Shown here: in pieces, positions 41,543-53,580 of the stretch | Layout of the letters: every line of letters begins with the position of its first letter | How positions within the stretch are numbered: the first letter of the stretch is position 1 | NCBI GenBank assembly: GCA_009869945.1 | Contig: WIXG01000003.1 | Coordinates: 1 to 64,000, forward strand | DNA: 64,000 bases | Direction of reading: 5' to 3' | DNA from: Mesaphorura yosii | Taxonomy: Eukaryota > Arthropoda > Collembola > Poduromorpha > Tullbergiidae | Program-made: the position numbers and the translations under genes | Notes under the pieces: generated by a model | What the model saw: only the letters and a program-made list of their open reading frames with translations | What the model was told of the DNA's origin: nothing | The model's database searches: none

Positions 41543-44500
41543 TGGAACAAGATTGGAGAATTATTGCTGAACTCTATAAACTACATTAATTAGAGTCTTG
41601 TTTGCAATTTACAATTTGTCTTTGATTCATTATTCGCTCACTTCACAGACGCGAACGTTCAGTACGCTTTCATACCTTCTGTACTTTTTGAATGATTATC
41701 TCGCGTACCCGGCATCATTTTTGGTGGAGCACTCGCGTGGAGCGTGCGGCTCTATCAGTGTCTGATGCTGATTAATGTCTTTTCTCTTGACGTGATCTTT
41801 TTGCATCGCACGCTTTTTAATTCATGGCGTTGGCGCCTTGTAACTTGATACGATTTTTTGCGAGAGTATTTAAGACTGTCACCATCGACTAATACGAAAA
41901 ACAGACCAACCGCGAAGTTTTTTCTTATCGGGCAAAACCACCATTTGTCACATTATAAAATGAGTATCAGCTAGAACACCAAACACGAAACCACAGCCTC
42001 AAAAGATTGGCAAGATTTATGACACCACTAGCACGAACTTGTCGCCTTCGCCTTGTCTTGGAGCTCAAATTGGTAAAGCATCTATTTTTATGGGTTAATG
42101 GGTTTATGGCAAATGCAATTTAGCGGGTCACTGCTGGTACTATTTGTACTTGAAACACTGCGCTACATGCAGGGCCATGCCCAATGTCTTGCGACTTTTT
42201 TTTATGCCTGATTGCCTACTACATTGCTGTATAATATTTATTTACGATTTTCCGATTGATGTCCCTGTACCTTGTTTCTGTTTCCAACGCTGCGTCTATT
42301 TTTGACACCCTTCGGCTCCCACCACCCCACGCGGCGCCAAATGATTCAGATGCTGAATGCTGCTTTGCCTGGAAATGGAAACTGAGTGGTCACGCCCTGG
42401 GAGTCGGGTGTCGCCAAGAGAAAGTAGTTCAGTGCATGAATGTTTGCGATACTCAGGCATAGGATCTCATTACACAATTAGTAGTTGACTAGCTGAATTT
42501 ACTGCATCCACTCTAGTCCTTATCAGTTCATGATTCACTACCGTCGTAACGCCCCGCGTAACCGCCTTGCCTTACTCGTGATTCTGATGCATGATTCATA
42601 ATCACGACTGTCAATTATGCTCTGTCTGTCCTACAAGCAGCACGACGATATTAATTTCCAAAATGCACAAAGTGTGGGGTCACGTGCCGGTACAATGACC
42701 CATTGACTGTTGACATGAAGTGCAACGTCTGATCTGGATCATGGACTTGGGTTCTGGACAGCGACCAAATATTTGTCGATTTTCGATTAATTGGATGCAA
42801 TTGCATGTCGCTTGCACGTAAATACTCACAAGGCCATGGATGATAGAGACAACTAACTGCGCATGCATGCAGAGAGTCCAGAGTTAATTTTTGATTTGGG
42901 TGTCAGATAAATGAGAATGCCCGGCTCAATTAAGCTGCCATTTATTTTAATCGCTTCTTGGCCAATACCGTCAGTCAAGCATTGTTGCACAAGTCCTGTA
43001 TATACTACAAAGTTACGATAACAAGACCCATACTGAATCATGCATCAAGAGAAACACACCTAGAGACGCCATGCACTTTCGTTATAAAACTCTTAACAAG
43101 ATTTACCTTATGAATTTGAAACGGTCTCCAGGTTTTTGGTTGAAATTATTGTCGCAATCCAGACTCGGAGCCAAAATAAATTATCGAGCACTTCTAAACT
43201 TCTTGCAGTAAGTTAAGATAACAAAGTTGCCAAAGTTGGCAGTGCCGGCTCAAAATTGACGATTATTAACTGTTTTGTGTCATCAGATCACTGTCACATT
43301 TAATATTAACTTTTCAGTTTAAGAGTGACACATTCAACACACACTCCAGGCTCACTACATGAAACACGTGCTTCGAGCTTCGATGTACACTCAACCAGAC
43401 TTAAATTACTTTAAATGTAATCTGTTTAAAGAGGCTACGTGACTACGCTATCAATTTTGACAACACAAGACCATTGCATTGCACAATGTGAATGCGGAGA
43501 TCATACGAATATCGAGTTTTTCCGCCAGCTGTTCATCAACTTGGTCAAGACGACACAGCACAGCCACAGAGCGGTGGTGAGAGATGATCGGTCGATAATA
43601 CTCTGCGGGCTCACTTGTTGCTTACTGTTCATTGATGTACAACAAAGGCCAACCGTATCTGTTCGCTGCTGTCGCCATGCTGTCTCTTCAATCTAACTGC
43701 CAGGCGATACCCGACAAGAAGCGAACACCCGATCTTTAATTACTCGTTGCCAAAACCATTGCCATTCCAGACCATAAATCCATAAAGCTAATCGATAATA
43801 ATTAACGAATCGCTTGGCTGCTGCCTGCTTCTATCTCTGATAATTACCGTCAATTAACGTTAACTCATTAAACCTTTTCTTTCCTTGCCATTAATTGCGT
43901 ACACGAAGAAGGTGCGTTGCGTGCATTTCCTTATGGAACGGCAACAGCTGCTCGTTATTCTGAATTTAGGTCGGTCTCGTCTTTCGTGCGGTGTGCGTAC
44001 AGGCGGGTACATTACGACTTACGAGATTCCAACCACAATGCTGCCAAATCTTCAAGATGGTTTAAGCAATATTGATCTGTGTTGCCGTAGAATGCGATAC
44101 GCGAGTTATGTAAGACAAATTCTTCAATTCGACACGAGCATCGACTTTCAGTTCACTTAACGCTAAGCTTAACATCGATGTTACTACGATGTGCTTCATT
44201 AAATTACATCGCCAAACGATGAGTTACAAGTATAGTCGACCGACCGTCCATGCTATACGAATTTGTGAAAGGTAGAAAGCTTAGATCAGAAATACAAAAT
44301 CATCCTCATCCAATATTCTCGTCAATGACTCGATACGTTTGTGTTCGAAGATCCGCGTTCTACTGCCTCACCCTCGCCCAACCGATTGATCCCCCGGTTT
44401 TCGAGTCTGTGACTAAGTTATGCCAACTCGAATGCAATTGATCTAAATGTTATCGTGTTTCGACGAAGGCTCGGTCCGTAATAAATCGAAGTGCCTTCAA

Positions 44501-44579
44501 ACTGCGTTTCGGATCCTTCAGCGGGAGTGCTGGCTTTGTGAAACTCTTCAACCATATCCGCCCAGACAAAGATCCGTAC
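41543..44579. other. Spacer between b561 copies A and C; nothing recognised
   Basis: About 3 kb of AT-rich DNA without a recognisable exon on either strand. I looked for further b561 remnants (the KLLHG, HSWLG and LPYH motifs) and saw none. It presumably contains the copy A upstream regulatory region. Confidence 0.6.
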
Positions 44580-45408
44580 TCAAAGGTATCTTGCGTAAAT
44601 GGGTCTGTGTCCGTCAGAGTTGTGGTTTTTGTATTCGGAGCCTTCCTCAGGGCGCGCTCGTCGACGAAACCTAAAGTCGGTGCATAGATGCCGGAGGAGA
44701 ATTGCGAACAGTGTGGCAAGCACTCCAAAGGTGTTTACTGAGTTTTGTTGTCCATTTTTCCATCGTCCCTGTCGTCAAAATTTTAGCTGGACCTTTTTCC
44801 TCGTGCACCAGTTTAACAAGAGGTCAAGTGATTTACTTTTTCAGGATCAGTGATTCACGATACATGAGTTCACCAACTATGCAGGCTGTACAGGTGCATC
44901 TCCGCGTACAAGTGATGAGCGTGGTAGGCAGCTTGGATTCCAAACACCGTCATGATGATTGCAATCACATTGATAGCAATGTTGTTAGTTGACGAGGGTT
45001 GCGTAAGGCACGTCAGGAAACACATGGAATATCAGCATCCCTTCAATTTACAGCTTCAGCTCGCATTACACGAAACTTAAAACCGTTAATTTGTTAATTG
45101 TACCTTACTCGGCTAGCTGGTTTACCGTAAGCAGGCAGCATGAGCGAACCGACGATCATCACAATCAGATGGAGTCATCATCAGAAGAACTGTCCGGATG
45201 AAAACTGAATCCACGTAGCCAAGACGTAAGAATGTACACGACGAGCGAAAGGAGAATGACGGTAATGGCTGTCACGCATCCGAAAAGCACGAGAAACACT
45301 CTGCGGTCTCGATTGTACGTGCCGGCCAAGAATTCGACGAGGGAGTGCGTGTCGGAGGACGGAGCGAGTGTTGGCTGTGGTGGTTGCGCTGCAATATCAA
45401 AAGTAACA
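44580..45408 (-). pseudogene. Degenerate cytochrome b561 (copy C), TM5 exon missing, frame-broken
   Basis: Read on the minus strand. TM1 (RRVFLVLFGCVTAITVILL) lies in the open stretch 45408-45167. TM2 (LHLIVMIVGSLMLPAY) ends at a phase-1 donor at 45126, the same intron position as in copy A. Then 45040-44874 carries the loop and TM3-TM4a ending LYSLHSW. The last exon, 44768-44580, carries TM6 (NTFGVLATLFAILLRHL), the basic RFRRRARPEE tail and a TGA at 44582-44580. Defects: TM1 and TM2 are one base out of frame; one extra base separates the post-TM2 loop from TM3; the TM3 haem histidine aligns with Asn; and the exon for late TM4 and TM5 (the LPYH histidine) is absent between 44873 and 44769. 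No ATG precedes TM1. A pseudogene is the simplest reading; misassembly is possible. Confidence 0.6.
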
Positions 45409-45476
45409 CTTGGATTTATTCTGTCCAGGTGAAGGAAGGTCACAGAGTGCAAATATCTGAGCAAATGGCTTGATCC

Positions 45477-46308
45477 TTACGTAAGCGAAATATGACGAGC
45501 AAGTTCAGTCACTCCAGTGACTGCGGTCGTGCAGGCCAAAACTTGGAGCGTTGCTCCGATGATTTTATGAAATTCTTGCAGCAGAGTTTGGGGTCTCTTG
45601 GTCGTGCTTGGAGAGTTAATGAAAACGAGTTCTGAGCCGAACTAAAACAGGGACTTTAACGACTTGGAGACATGAATCATTTAAACGTATTTACTACTTA
45701 CCTGGACAAAGAACACTCCGCTCAGCAGACCCCACACCAGCTGTGAACTGTCCGAAAATGTACGTTGTGGCCAGCGCGATTGAGAGTAGAATACTTCGAC
45801 CAACCCAAAAATCATGACGAGTAGCATGAGAATGTAAATTCCGCCATGAATCTACTTTAGAATCCACATTGAGCTTCAGGCAGGAGTCGGTACAAAAGAA
45901 TACCTTTAAGACAGTTACCAGCGTTAGTCAGCTTCACCCTTAGCGCAACAGACCAGAATTATCTTGAATTCATCGCGTGTGTGTTACCAAAAGATGAGAA
46001 AAATACCAGCGACATCATCATGCACAGGACGTGCAGCGTATAAAAGTTCCTGGTGAGTTTTAGGTCATTGTCACTGTCACTGTCACATTCTGAAGAGTGC
46101 TTTTTTCGTCGTACAAATCGACCATTGTCAGGCCCATCAGCACCAGAATGACCGTACAAATCGACACCGAAGCCCAAAATATGACGAACAGGTACCTCCG
46201 CTCCGTATCGTACTTCTCCAAGTTTTCGGTGTCGATTTCGTTGGATTCGGAGGGTCGCCCGACACTGATGCCGCATATTGGTAGGAGTTCTCGGAGTGCA
46301 TGCTCCAT
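45477..46308 (-). pseudogene. Divergent cytochrome b561 (copy B), frameshift plus in-frame TAG, no TM6
   Basis: Minus-strand exons: 46308-46115 (TM1, YLFVIFWASVSICTVILVLM), 46049-45988 (TM2 start, YTLHVLCMMMSLVFF), 45903-45702 (GILLYRLLPEAQ, then TM3 HGGIYILMLLVMIFGL and TM4), 45641-45477 (late TM4 and TM5, EFHKIIGATLQVLACTTAVTG). Introns are 60-90 nt, and three sit at the same positions and phases as in copy A. In the third exon the loop after YRLLP is one base short of copy A, and a TAG (45854-45852) sits at the Leu position of the Lys-Leu-Leu-His-Gly motif, so TM3 cannot be read from TM2. In TM4 the haem histidine of HSWLGL is replaced (QLVWGL). The reading ends HISLT followed by TAA, or continues past a GTAAGG donor; no TM6 exon of its own was found. 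Decayed duplicate, or a gene damaged by sequencing error. Confidence 0.6.
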
Positions 46309-46964
46309 GCAGTGGCACAAACTGTATGCCTCCTCCTAAGATCGTAGCCCATGGAAAGTGTGTTTATTGTGTGTACAAACAGGAATTGCGTTACCAGCAA
46401 CCTCTCCCAAGAAATTGAGCTCTTGCGACTTGTGTGAATAATCCGGCAATGACTCGACAGACTTCGGGGCGCTGCATCCATTTGAGGGCCTTCCAGGACG
46501 CATAAGATCGATATAACTTAAACCACTTTGTAGCAACTCATCATTCAGCACTGCCAGGAAGCACCTTGGAGATGAAACAGCATATTTATCGCTGCCTTGA
46601 AAATTGAAATGGCGTCCGAAGATTAACTTCAGTGTAGGGACCAAAAGTTGACGTCGGAGGGTCATTTTTCAAAGAGGTCATGCCTTTGAAATTGACTTCA
46701 AATTCGATTGGATTGATTCTGGTTCTGATGCAGTGTAATTGTCGGCCATTCATTATAATAACAATTACGAACATCCTCGGAATTCAAAGCTTTCACCTTT
46801 GCAACGTCAAAAGTAGGTAAGAAGGCGTTTCCTTTTATTCGATCGAAACCGGAATTTCTTAACACAAAACTTAGTACAGCACAGCGCACGAGTACATTAA
46901 TTTACAAAAGTCGAAAACGCGGAAAAATAATAATAAGCAAAACAGAAACTTCAGAAGCAAAAAT
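46309..46964. other. Spacer between SMARCAL1 3' end and b561 copy B
   Basis: No recognisable exon. It must contain the 5' region of copy B if that copy is transcribed. ORFs of 60-114 codons here overlap each other in several frames and show no family motif. Confidence 0.5.
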
Positions 46965-46970
46965 TTTAAT
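46965..46970 (-). terminator. Candidate ATTAAA poly(A) signal of SMARCAL1
   Basis: On the minus strand, ATTAAA begins about 9 nt after the TAA at 46981-46979. It is the nearest signal variant and would imply a very short 3' UTR. Weak on its own. Confidence 0.35.
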
Positions 46971-46978
46971 GTAGTCTT

Positions 46979-49900
46979 TTATACCAGGTTGGAGTTCTTC
47001 GGGACCAACACATTTTGTGGAAGGCCCAGCGCCGCAGATTCGTCTTGGAACTCATCGCTGAACAAGTCGGCGAATTCTTTTTCTTCCACCGTAGGCACAG
47101 CGCCAGCAGTCGCTGGGAAGAAATTGCTGATATCCGTCCGCTCTTTCTTCTTGAGAATTTCAACATCTGCTTCACGGAAATTGTCTTTGCTTAATCCCGC
47201 TTTGTTTAAGATGTCTAATTTATTCGAGATCATAGGCCACAAAATGTCGTCGACCGTTCCGGGTGCAACCAAATACTCGATCAGAACGCTGTCTTCTTGT
47301 CCGATACGATGGGCTCGGTCTTCAGCTTGAGTCAGAATCTGTGAGAACCAGACAGACATGCGTAAGTTTACTGGCTGGGCCGACTCGAGTTTCTGACCAG
47401 TATTAAGTTTCAAAAAAGGGAGCTAAAGCACTCAGCATGGAAAGAAATGGGAGCTGTCCTCTAGTCACGTAACACGAGACAAGAATTTGGAGTGGATAGT
47501 TGTTCACTTGTTCATGCCATGTATCATCCAGCTTTTAATTAAAAATTCGGCCTCCGCTCTGTGTTTAAGGAAAGTGTGAAAGAGAAAGCGGCCAGGCCAT
47601 GCACGAGTGCACAAAAGGGAAACTTTCTACAAAAAAAGACACGGGTCTACACGTCGGGCATAATTGCTAACTTAGGGGCAGTGCTTAATTGTAATTAGTC
47701 AAAGTAACACTTGGATGCGTTCAATTATCGCATCAGGCACCAATTCCAGCACTTTCCACTTACGCCAGGATTCCAGAACAGCTCCAAGAAAAGTACCAAA
47801 TGAGCAGCCGTCAGAGTTATACCACAATTTGCAGCCGTGATGGAAAGCACGGCGACTTGAATATCATCACGAAACTGGAACTGATCGCAGAGGAAGTGCC
47901 GTTCTTCGGAGGAAGTATTGCCGTCAATTCGAATGTACCTGAAAACAAGTGGTTTACAAGAATTACAGCGGTTTGAGTAGTCACAACAGCTCGCGTTCGC
48001 TTGCATCTCGAAAGTCCATTGCGTGAGTGAGATGCGGTGACGGCAGACCTCATCAACTTACACATTTACTTTCACTCACGCATCTGGGCAAGAAAGTCTA
48101 CGACGTATAAATAGAAACCAACTCTATTCTTTCCTCACTTTCCCCGTGCGCGTTTGTACGTGTGCTTGCAACACAACCGTGGAAGAAGGTAAGGTTCTAA
48201 CAAGAAAACATGGCACGTGAGAGCCCTACTATGCAGTGGGATGGAAACTATTTTTAGAATTGGTTTACGCACTTTCGAGCCGCCTGCTTTCTCTGTTAGC
48301 CTACTTTCGCTTTCATTCATATTTTCTCTTTTCTATGGACTCACACACACACACAAGGCAACGTGCGTATGACCCGAGAACTCACACGCATTGGCATTAT
48401 TTGTTACTTGCTTGTAGCCTATTTTCGTACTGGTATTTCAACCATGTAGCAGTTTGTCATTTACGCACACGCAATGAATACAAAACCCTCACATTAAGCC
48501 AACAGCCGAGCTGCCAGCCACCTTAACTTAACTGTTTCAGACTCTCATCAGACTCCAGGCACAATCACAAAGAAAATCGAGATTCCTATTATGGACTCGC
48601 AACTCATGGCAAGCTGGCAAATCTGGGCCATTACATCATTACCGACTAAGAATAACTTTTCACGTCATCACTCAGTCCAATCAAATTAAATTACAGTCTG
48701 GGCCGAGGGCACTGAATACTGAACAAATACGTACGCCGACCGACGTCACACGCGCATGCAAAAGATCTCCCTCTCATTTGTGGACTTCGCAGACAACGCT
48801 GAAATGTCATCATACCGAACTTTCATGAAGTCCAGCGCCTTGCTGACTCCGTCCAGGACTTCACGATGATGCGCAAAACAGAGAAACTTCTTATCTTGCT
48901 CAATCAGATCTTTCACGTAATTCCTGCAAGAAAACAACGAAGGAGAGAAGTGTGAATTTTGTTTACTGAAAGAAAGCAATGTGCATGTACACAAGGGAAA
49001 GCAACGTACGAAATGCTTATTTCAGCTCCATTCTCAGCGGAGCCATAAAGAGGAATCGCTCGCTGCATCATCCAAAGAAAAATAGCCACCACTAAATTGT
49101 TTAATGCGAGGTCGATTTCGCCGTACTTTACACACAAACACCGAATTTAAGTTTCGTCCCTATAATAAGAATAGTTTTCCCTGTGGTGGGTTTAATACAA
49201 AAACAAAAATAGTTTCCCAAGAGTTGTCGACAGGAAATCTGGAACTTTTCTTGCAAAAGTTTTCTCACAGCTCAACCTCAAAGTTTCCACACGAAGCTGG
49301 ACTGAGCTGAGTCGTGCTTCGGTTGAGTTCAAGAGAAAGGAAAGAAATGCAGAAAACAAAATTTATCAAACTAATTTAACATAATCCCCATTCCCATTAA
49401 AACAACGTGATATTTCTTTAAATAAACAGAAGGAGAGGAAGACGAAAGTTTAGGCTGAGGTGCGTGGTTTGCTGAGAATCTTGGAATATGACAAAACTTT
49501 GAAGATATAAATCCATCAAAGTACAAAGAGAATTGTAAATCACACGCAAGCAACCTCCAAGTATTTGTTTACACGACCAGAGCCATGAGTTTCTGCCTCA
49601 GCCTTGTTGCACGTCATGACATTCAAGAGTGCTAGCAATTAATGCCACGTACTAGTTTCAATATCACCAGCTCTCAAAACGTGCTCAATTTCTACTCGGT
49701 CTCCAAACTGAGGATTTTCGAAAGTTGAGTTTAAATGATTTCCCGACTGCGTCATTCTCATTAGCATTTTCATTTGATTGATTTTGAAGAATTTCTTTCC
49801 CGACCGACAATCGGATTGAAATGAGAATGCATGCCTTTCACACTACAACTGAGTCCTTTCATCTCAAAAGCAGCGATTAGTCCGATCACTTTGAGGTTTC

Positions 49901-52866
49901 TTGATTCTAGTTTCTGGCCCCAGTCTGTCTTTAAGATTATTTTAACAGCTTGCCTTCCCCTTCAATTTCTATTTTCTATTCTTTCATTTCTTCCATCTTC
50001 TATTCTTTCCTTCCTTCCTATTCCTACGATAATTTAATCTTCCTATTTTAATATTGGGTTTGTCAGGTATTGTTCCTGAAAATGCCTTACAAAATTAAAG
50101 ACAGTGAAAGATTTATTTCAGCAAGGCAAATAATAGGAAAAGGAGAAAAGGGCACCGGTCTGATATTGTCTTGCTTGCAAGCGCGAGCCTCTAAAGTTCC
50201 CCGGTCAAAACCTTTCCCAGAAAATGCTTGAAGGGAGCAAGCGCAGGTGAAAGTATTTATTAAAAGAGAAAGACGTGTCTTCCTGAATAAGAATAATTAT
50301 TGTTCAAAAATATAATGAATTCCTTCACAGAGAACTTACACGGCAGCCTCGAGTTTCACTTTCCCCGTTTCAGCATAGAATTCCAAAAGTTTTCCACGTT
50401 TTTCCATAGAACTCTTCTTCGCTTGATTAAAAGCACTTTTTGTCATCTCGAGTCCTTTGCTCTTCACGGGCGCAAGACCCAAGTCGAGCGGGATCGTTTT
50501 CCTGTGTCACAAAATAAAAACATTTAGAAAATTTGTGAGATGATGAAAAGAAACATTTTCGAGGCCATGACGAAGATGGGAGACACCTCGTTCGTCGCTC
50601 CACTTCTTTCGTGCAATGATAAATATTTATAAGAGGTATGTAGAGGAAACGGAAAATTCGAATTAGACGCAAACAAAATAAACACGTTCCGGTGGAATTT
50701 CTCTTGCATTGGTGATGTAAAAATTTTAATGGAATTTTCGCACGCACAAGGAAAGATATAATTTGATCCCAATATTAATAAAACGTGAAAATATTCAAAG
50801 ACCTTCGCACACGCCAGCAAAATAGTTGCTAGTCTTCTGAATTAATCCGAGAAGATTTACTAAATTGCGAGTTCGCATGCTTCATATTACTTATAAAGTT
50901 TGGCAAATTAGAATTACGAGAATTAGATGACGTGCCAGCTAGGAAAAGCTCATGAACATGCCTCACGCCTAACTAATTGCTGTTATGAGAGCATGGCCGA
51001 GTGCTTTGTTTTGTTAACTGGAGCTTGGCTACTTGTAATTAGGACAAGTATGGAACAGCAATTCTTACCTTCGTTTTGCTGGCAGTTGTGAAAGAACATC
51101 GGACTTCATTCTTCTGATCATGACAGTTTCTGTTAGCACTACCTGCAATTCCTCCATGTTCGAGGAGCCAGAAAAGTCCCAGCCCCAGGTAGTCTTCTTT
51201 CCATTGCAGTATCGGATTCCATAATCTTGAAACCTGCCATATTCAAAGAAATTATGAAGATTATTTCTTGCCAACCTTGCATATTTAATGTCTGATTTAC
51301 TCTGGCTATTGTACTTTAATTGTAAGGTTCAGTTTTATGTGAACTTACGGCGCGACACAATTTCTGTTAATTGAAGACATCTGGGTATAGAGCTCAATAG
51401 GACGACTCAGTGCGGGCGTTCCACTCAGTAAAATTGCTCGATTAGCCTTCTGAATAATTGGAAGTGCAGCTTTTGCTCTTGCAGTTTTATAATTTTTAAG
51501 GTGGTGTGACTCGTCCTACGTGCAAAAGTAGAAAAATTCAACAATCATATAAAACCGTATTATTATTGTGAACAGGATAATCGTATACTTGCAGCACGTA
51601 CAATAATAACAACTTTGAAGTTCTCGTTTTGGAATTCACTGCTTCTTCTCTGTAGGAGGTCGTAACTGAGAATAACAACTTTAGCTCCCTGGAACATGTC
51701 CCTTGAACTTTCCATAATAGCGATTGATCCAGCCGGAACGCTTGGAAGCCACTTCCAGATCGCTTCCTTCCAAGCATATCTAATATCAAACAATAATAGA
51801 ATAGAATTCATTGGAACACGCTAGTTTACTAGCTTCGGTGAGTTAAGCACCTCATTGATGATGGTGTTGCGATTAAGAGAGGCCATTCATCAAAGTAATA
51901 GTGAGCAATCCCAAGTGCTTGAATTGTCTTTCCCAATCCCATATCGTCCGCTAACAAACAGCGTCCTAAATAGCATCAAAAATTTCTATCAAAGTTGTGC
52001 TCTTGAACTTTTGCTTCTTTGAAATCTCGTTCTTTAAACTTACCATTATTTCTGATGCCGAAACAAACGCCAACTTTTTGAAATTCAAAGAGGCTTGACA
52101 CAAGTTGTTGGTCAATTCTTGACAATAAGCTTGGATCAACTTTGTGCTTTTTCTCGTCAGGGTTCTTGAAGAGCTAAAATATCAGAAATATTGGTAGTTA
52201 GTCAGTCGTTCATAAAGTATCAGTAAGATTGGATACTCTTGAGTTTTATACCTGCAAAATATAATTGGGCAATGGACCAAGTGTAATGCTAGACCTCAGT
52301 GGAATCATTGCTGTCATCAGGTTCCCATGCTGGGAAATTGGAAAATTCCACTTCTTTGTGACAGGATCTGAAATGAAGAAACGCAATTTTTACGAGACAT
52401 TAAGACCTCAATTAATTAGTAACAAGCCCTGTCACATTATCTCACCATATCTTCCTCCCGGAATGCCTTTGAGAACGGGGATCATGTGTGAGTGATAAGG
52501 CGCGTTGACCACAAATCTGTCACGAGAAACAAGGGTACACGTCCCGCCTGGCAACCTTGAAGTTCTTCCACTTGGAGACGTCGGCAAAACTTTATTAATG
52601 GGCTGATCCTTAGGATCTGTCGTCGTTGTCGCTGGTTGGGCGCGATTGCCATAAAAATTGGTAGAAACCTGTTTTTCAATACCAGAGTGCACGGTGGCGG
52701 GTCTGACGGGAGGTTTCGTAGAGCTGATGGCCGAAAGATTAATATTTTGGACAGTGCCTCCTTGACCTTGTTGCTGCTTCTTAGCCAACGCAGCAGCTCG
52801 TTTTGCCAAGGCCTTTTGACGATTTTCCTCAATTCGCCTTTTCTGCTCCTCTGTTAATGGATCCAT
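46979..52866 (-). CDS. SMARCAL1: SMARCAL1-type annealing helicase, 712 aa, 11 exons
   Basis: Exons, in minus order: 52866-52446, 52367-52252, 52173-52044, 51965-51851, 51779-51602, 51515-51349, 51275-51069, 50501-50340, 48923-48816, 47938-47764, 47338-46979. All junction phases agree. The N-terminus ([20 protein letters not shown]) is the RPA-binding motif. A single HARP domain follows at about residues 108-175, where vertebrates have two. The SNF2 ATPase shows motif I ([10 protein letters not shown]), Ia/Ib, DESH (motif II), [11 protein letters not shown] (III), and in the C-terminal lobe LSITAAN and [11 protein letters not shown] (V-VI). The family rewinds RPA-coated DNA and remodels stalled replication forks in the nucleus. 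It is shorter than the human protein (954 aa) through a short linker and the lost second HARP. A 1.4-kb intron (48924-50339) separates the two ATPase lobes. Confidence 0.95.
48342..48355. repeat. (CA)7 microsatellite in a SMARCAL1 intron
   Basis: Seven CA units within the 877-nt intron 47939-48815. Short; no role inferred. Confidence 0.7.
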
Positions 52867-53522
52867 CTTTGAAAACCTGAATACAGTGACCCCATTTAAC
52901 AATCTATGTCAGATTGGCCAGATTGTATTGTAATGACTTACCTTATCTCGCAGTTATTATTGGTCGCTAATCGCACGGACTTGTTGTGTCTCAATTCTGC
53001 GAACTTGAGATGCGATATGATCAAAAGCTCAGATCACATTCGTTGAACTTGGTCAGCAAAAAGCTATAAACCATCTGTCTTCATTTGTCACGAAATGAGT
53101 AAATGATACAAATAAGCCTGACTTAATGAGATACGATACTTGTACGATTAGATAAGGAAACCGTATTTAAATCGCTACCACGTTCATTCAAGTTTTCTAC
53201 AGCCGTCACAAAATCGCCTTTCTCAATTCCCGCCTGCTATGATGAAAATGTACAGAAATATGAAAAGGCAACAAAGTCTCATATGTCAAGTTCAAGCATA
53301 CCGATGCCTGCAGGAACAATTGACTCGGAACAATTTTTCTGGAAACAATTGTCCGGGAACAATTCTCAAGAGATAATTTGACCCTCCAATGCCAACGCAA
53401 TGACCGCACAACAGTTTGCTACTTCGGTTAACACTACCAATAACAGCAAGAATTTTATTCCAGCAAGTACACGTTGGATTACAAGAACTCTGTGCATATT
53501 CAATATAAAAATTTTTGCTTAA
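52867..53522. other. Intergenic: SMARCAL1 5' region and downstream of EIF2S3
   Basis: About 650 bp between the SMARCAL1 start codon and the EIF2S3 poly(A) signal. It should hold the SMARCAL1 promoter and 5' UTR. No TATA box or coding exon was recognised. A short GGAACAATT repeat cluster lies inside it. Confidence 0.5.
53313..53364. repeat. Four degenerate copies of GGAACAATT
   Basis: GGAACAATT occurs at 53313-53321, 53327-53335 and 53356-53364, with a GGAAACAATT variant at 53341-53350. The spacing is about 14-15 bp, that is, a small minisatellite between EIF2S3 and SMARCAL1. Confidence 0.7.
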
Positions 53523-53528
53523 TTTATT
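53523..53528 (-). terminator. Poly(A) signal AATAAA of EIF2S3
   Basis: AATAAA on the minus strand, about 53 nt after the EIF2S3 stop at 53583-53581. Confidence 0.55.
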
Positions 53529-53580
53529 TAAGCACTTAATCTGAACAGTTTTACTTAGGATTTTAGTGTTTTTTAGTAGA

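Noticed and set aside
45165-45408. Reading the 45408-45165 exon as TM6 and C-terminus of b561 copy B
   Set aside because: Its RRVFLVLFG...TVILL segment aligns with TM1 of copies A and B, and a TM2 follows directly, so it is better taken as the start of copy C. The alternative is not excluded.
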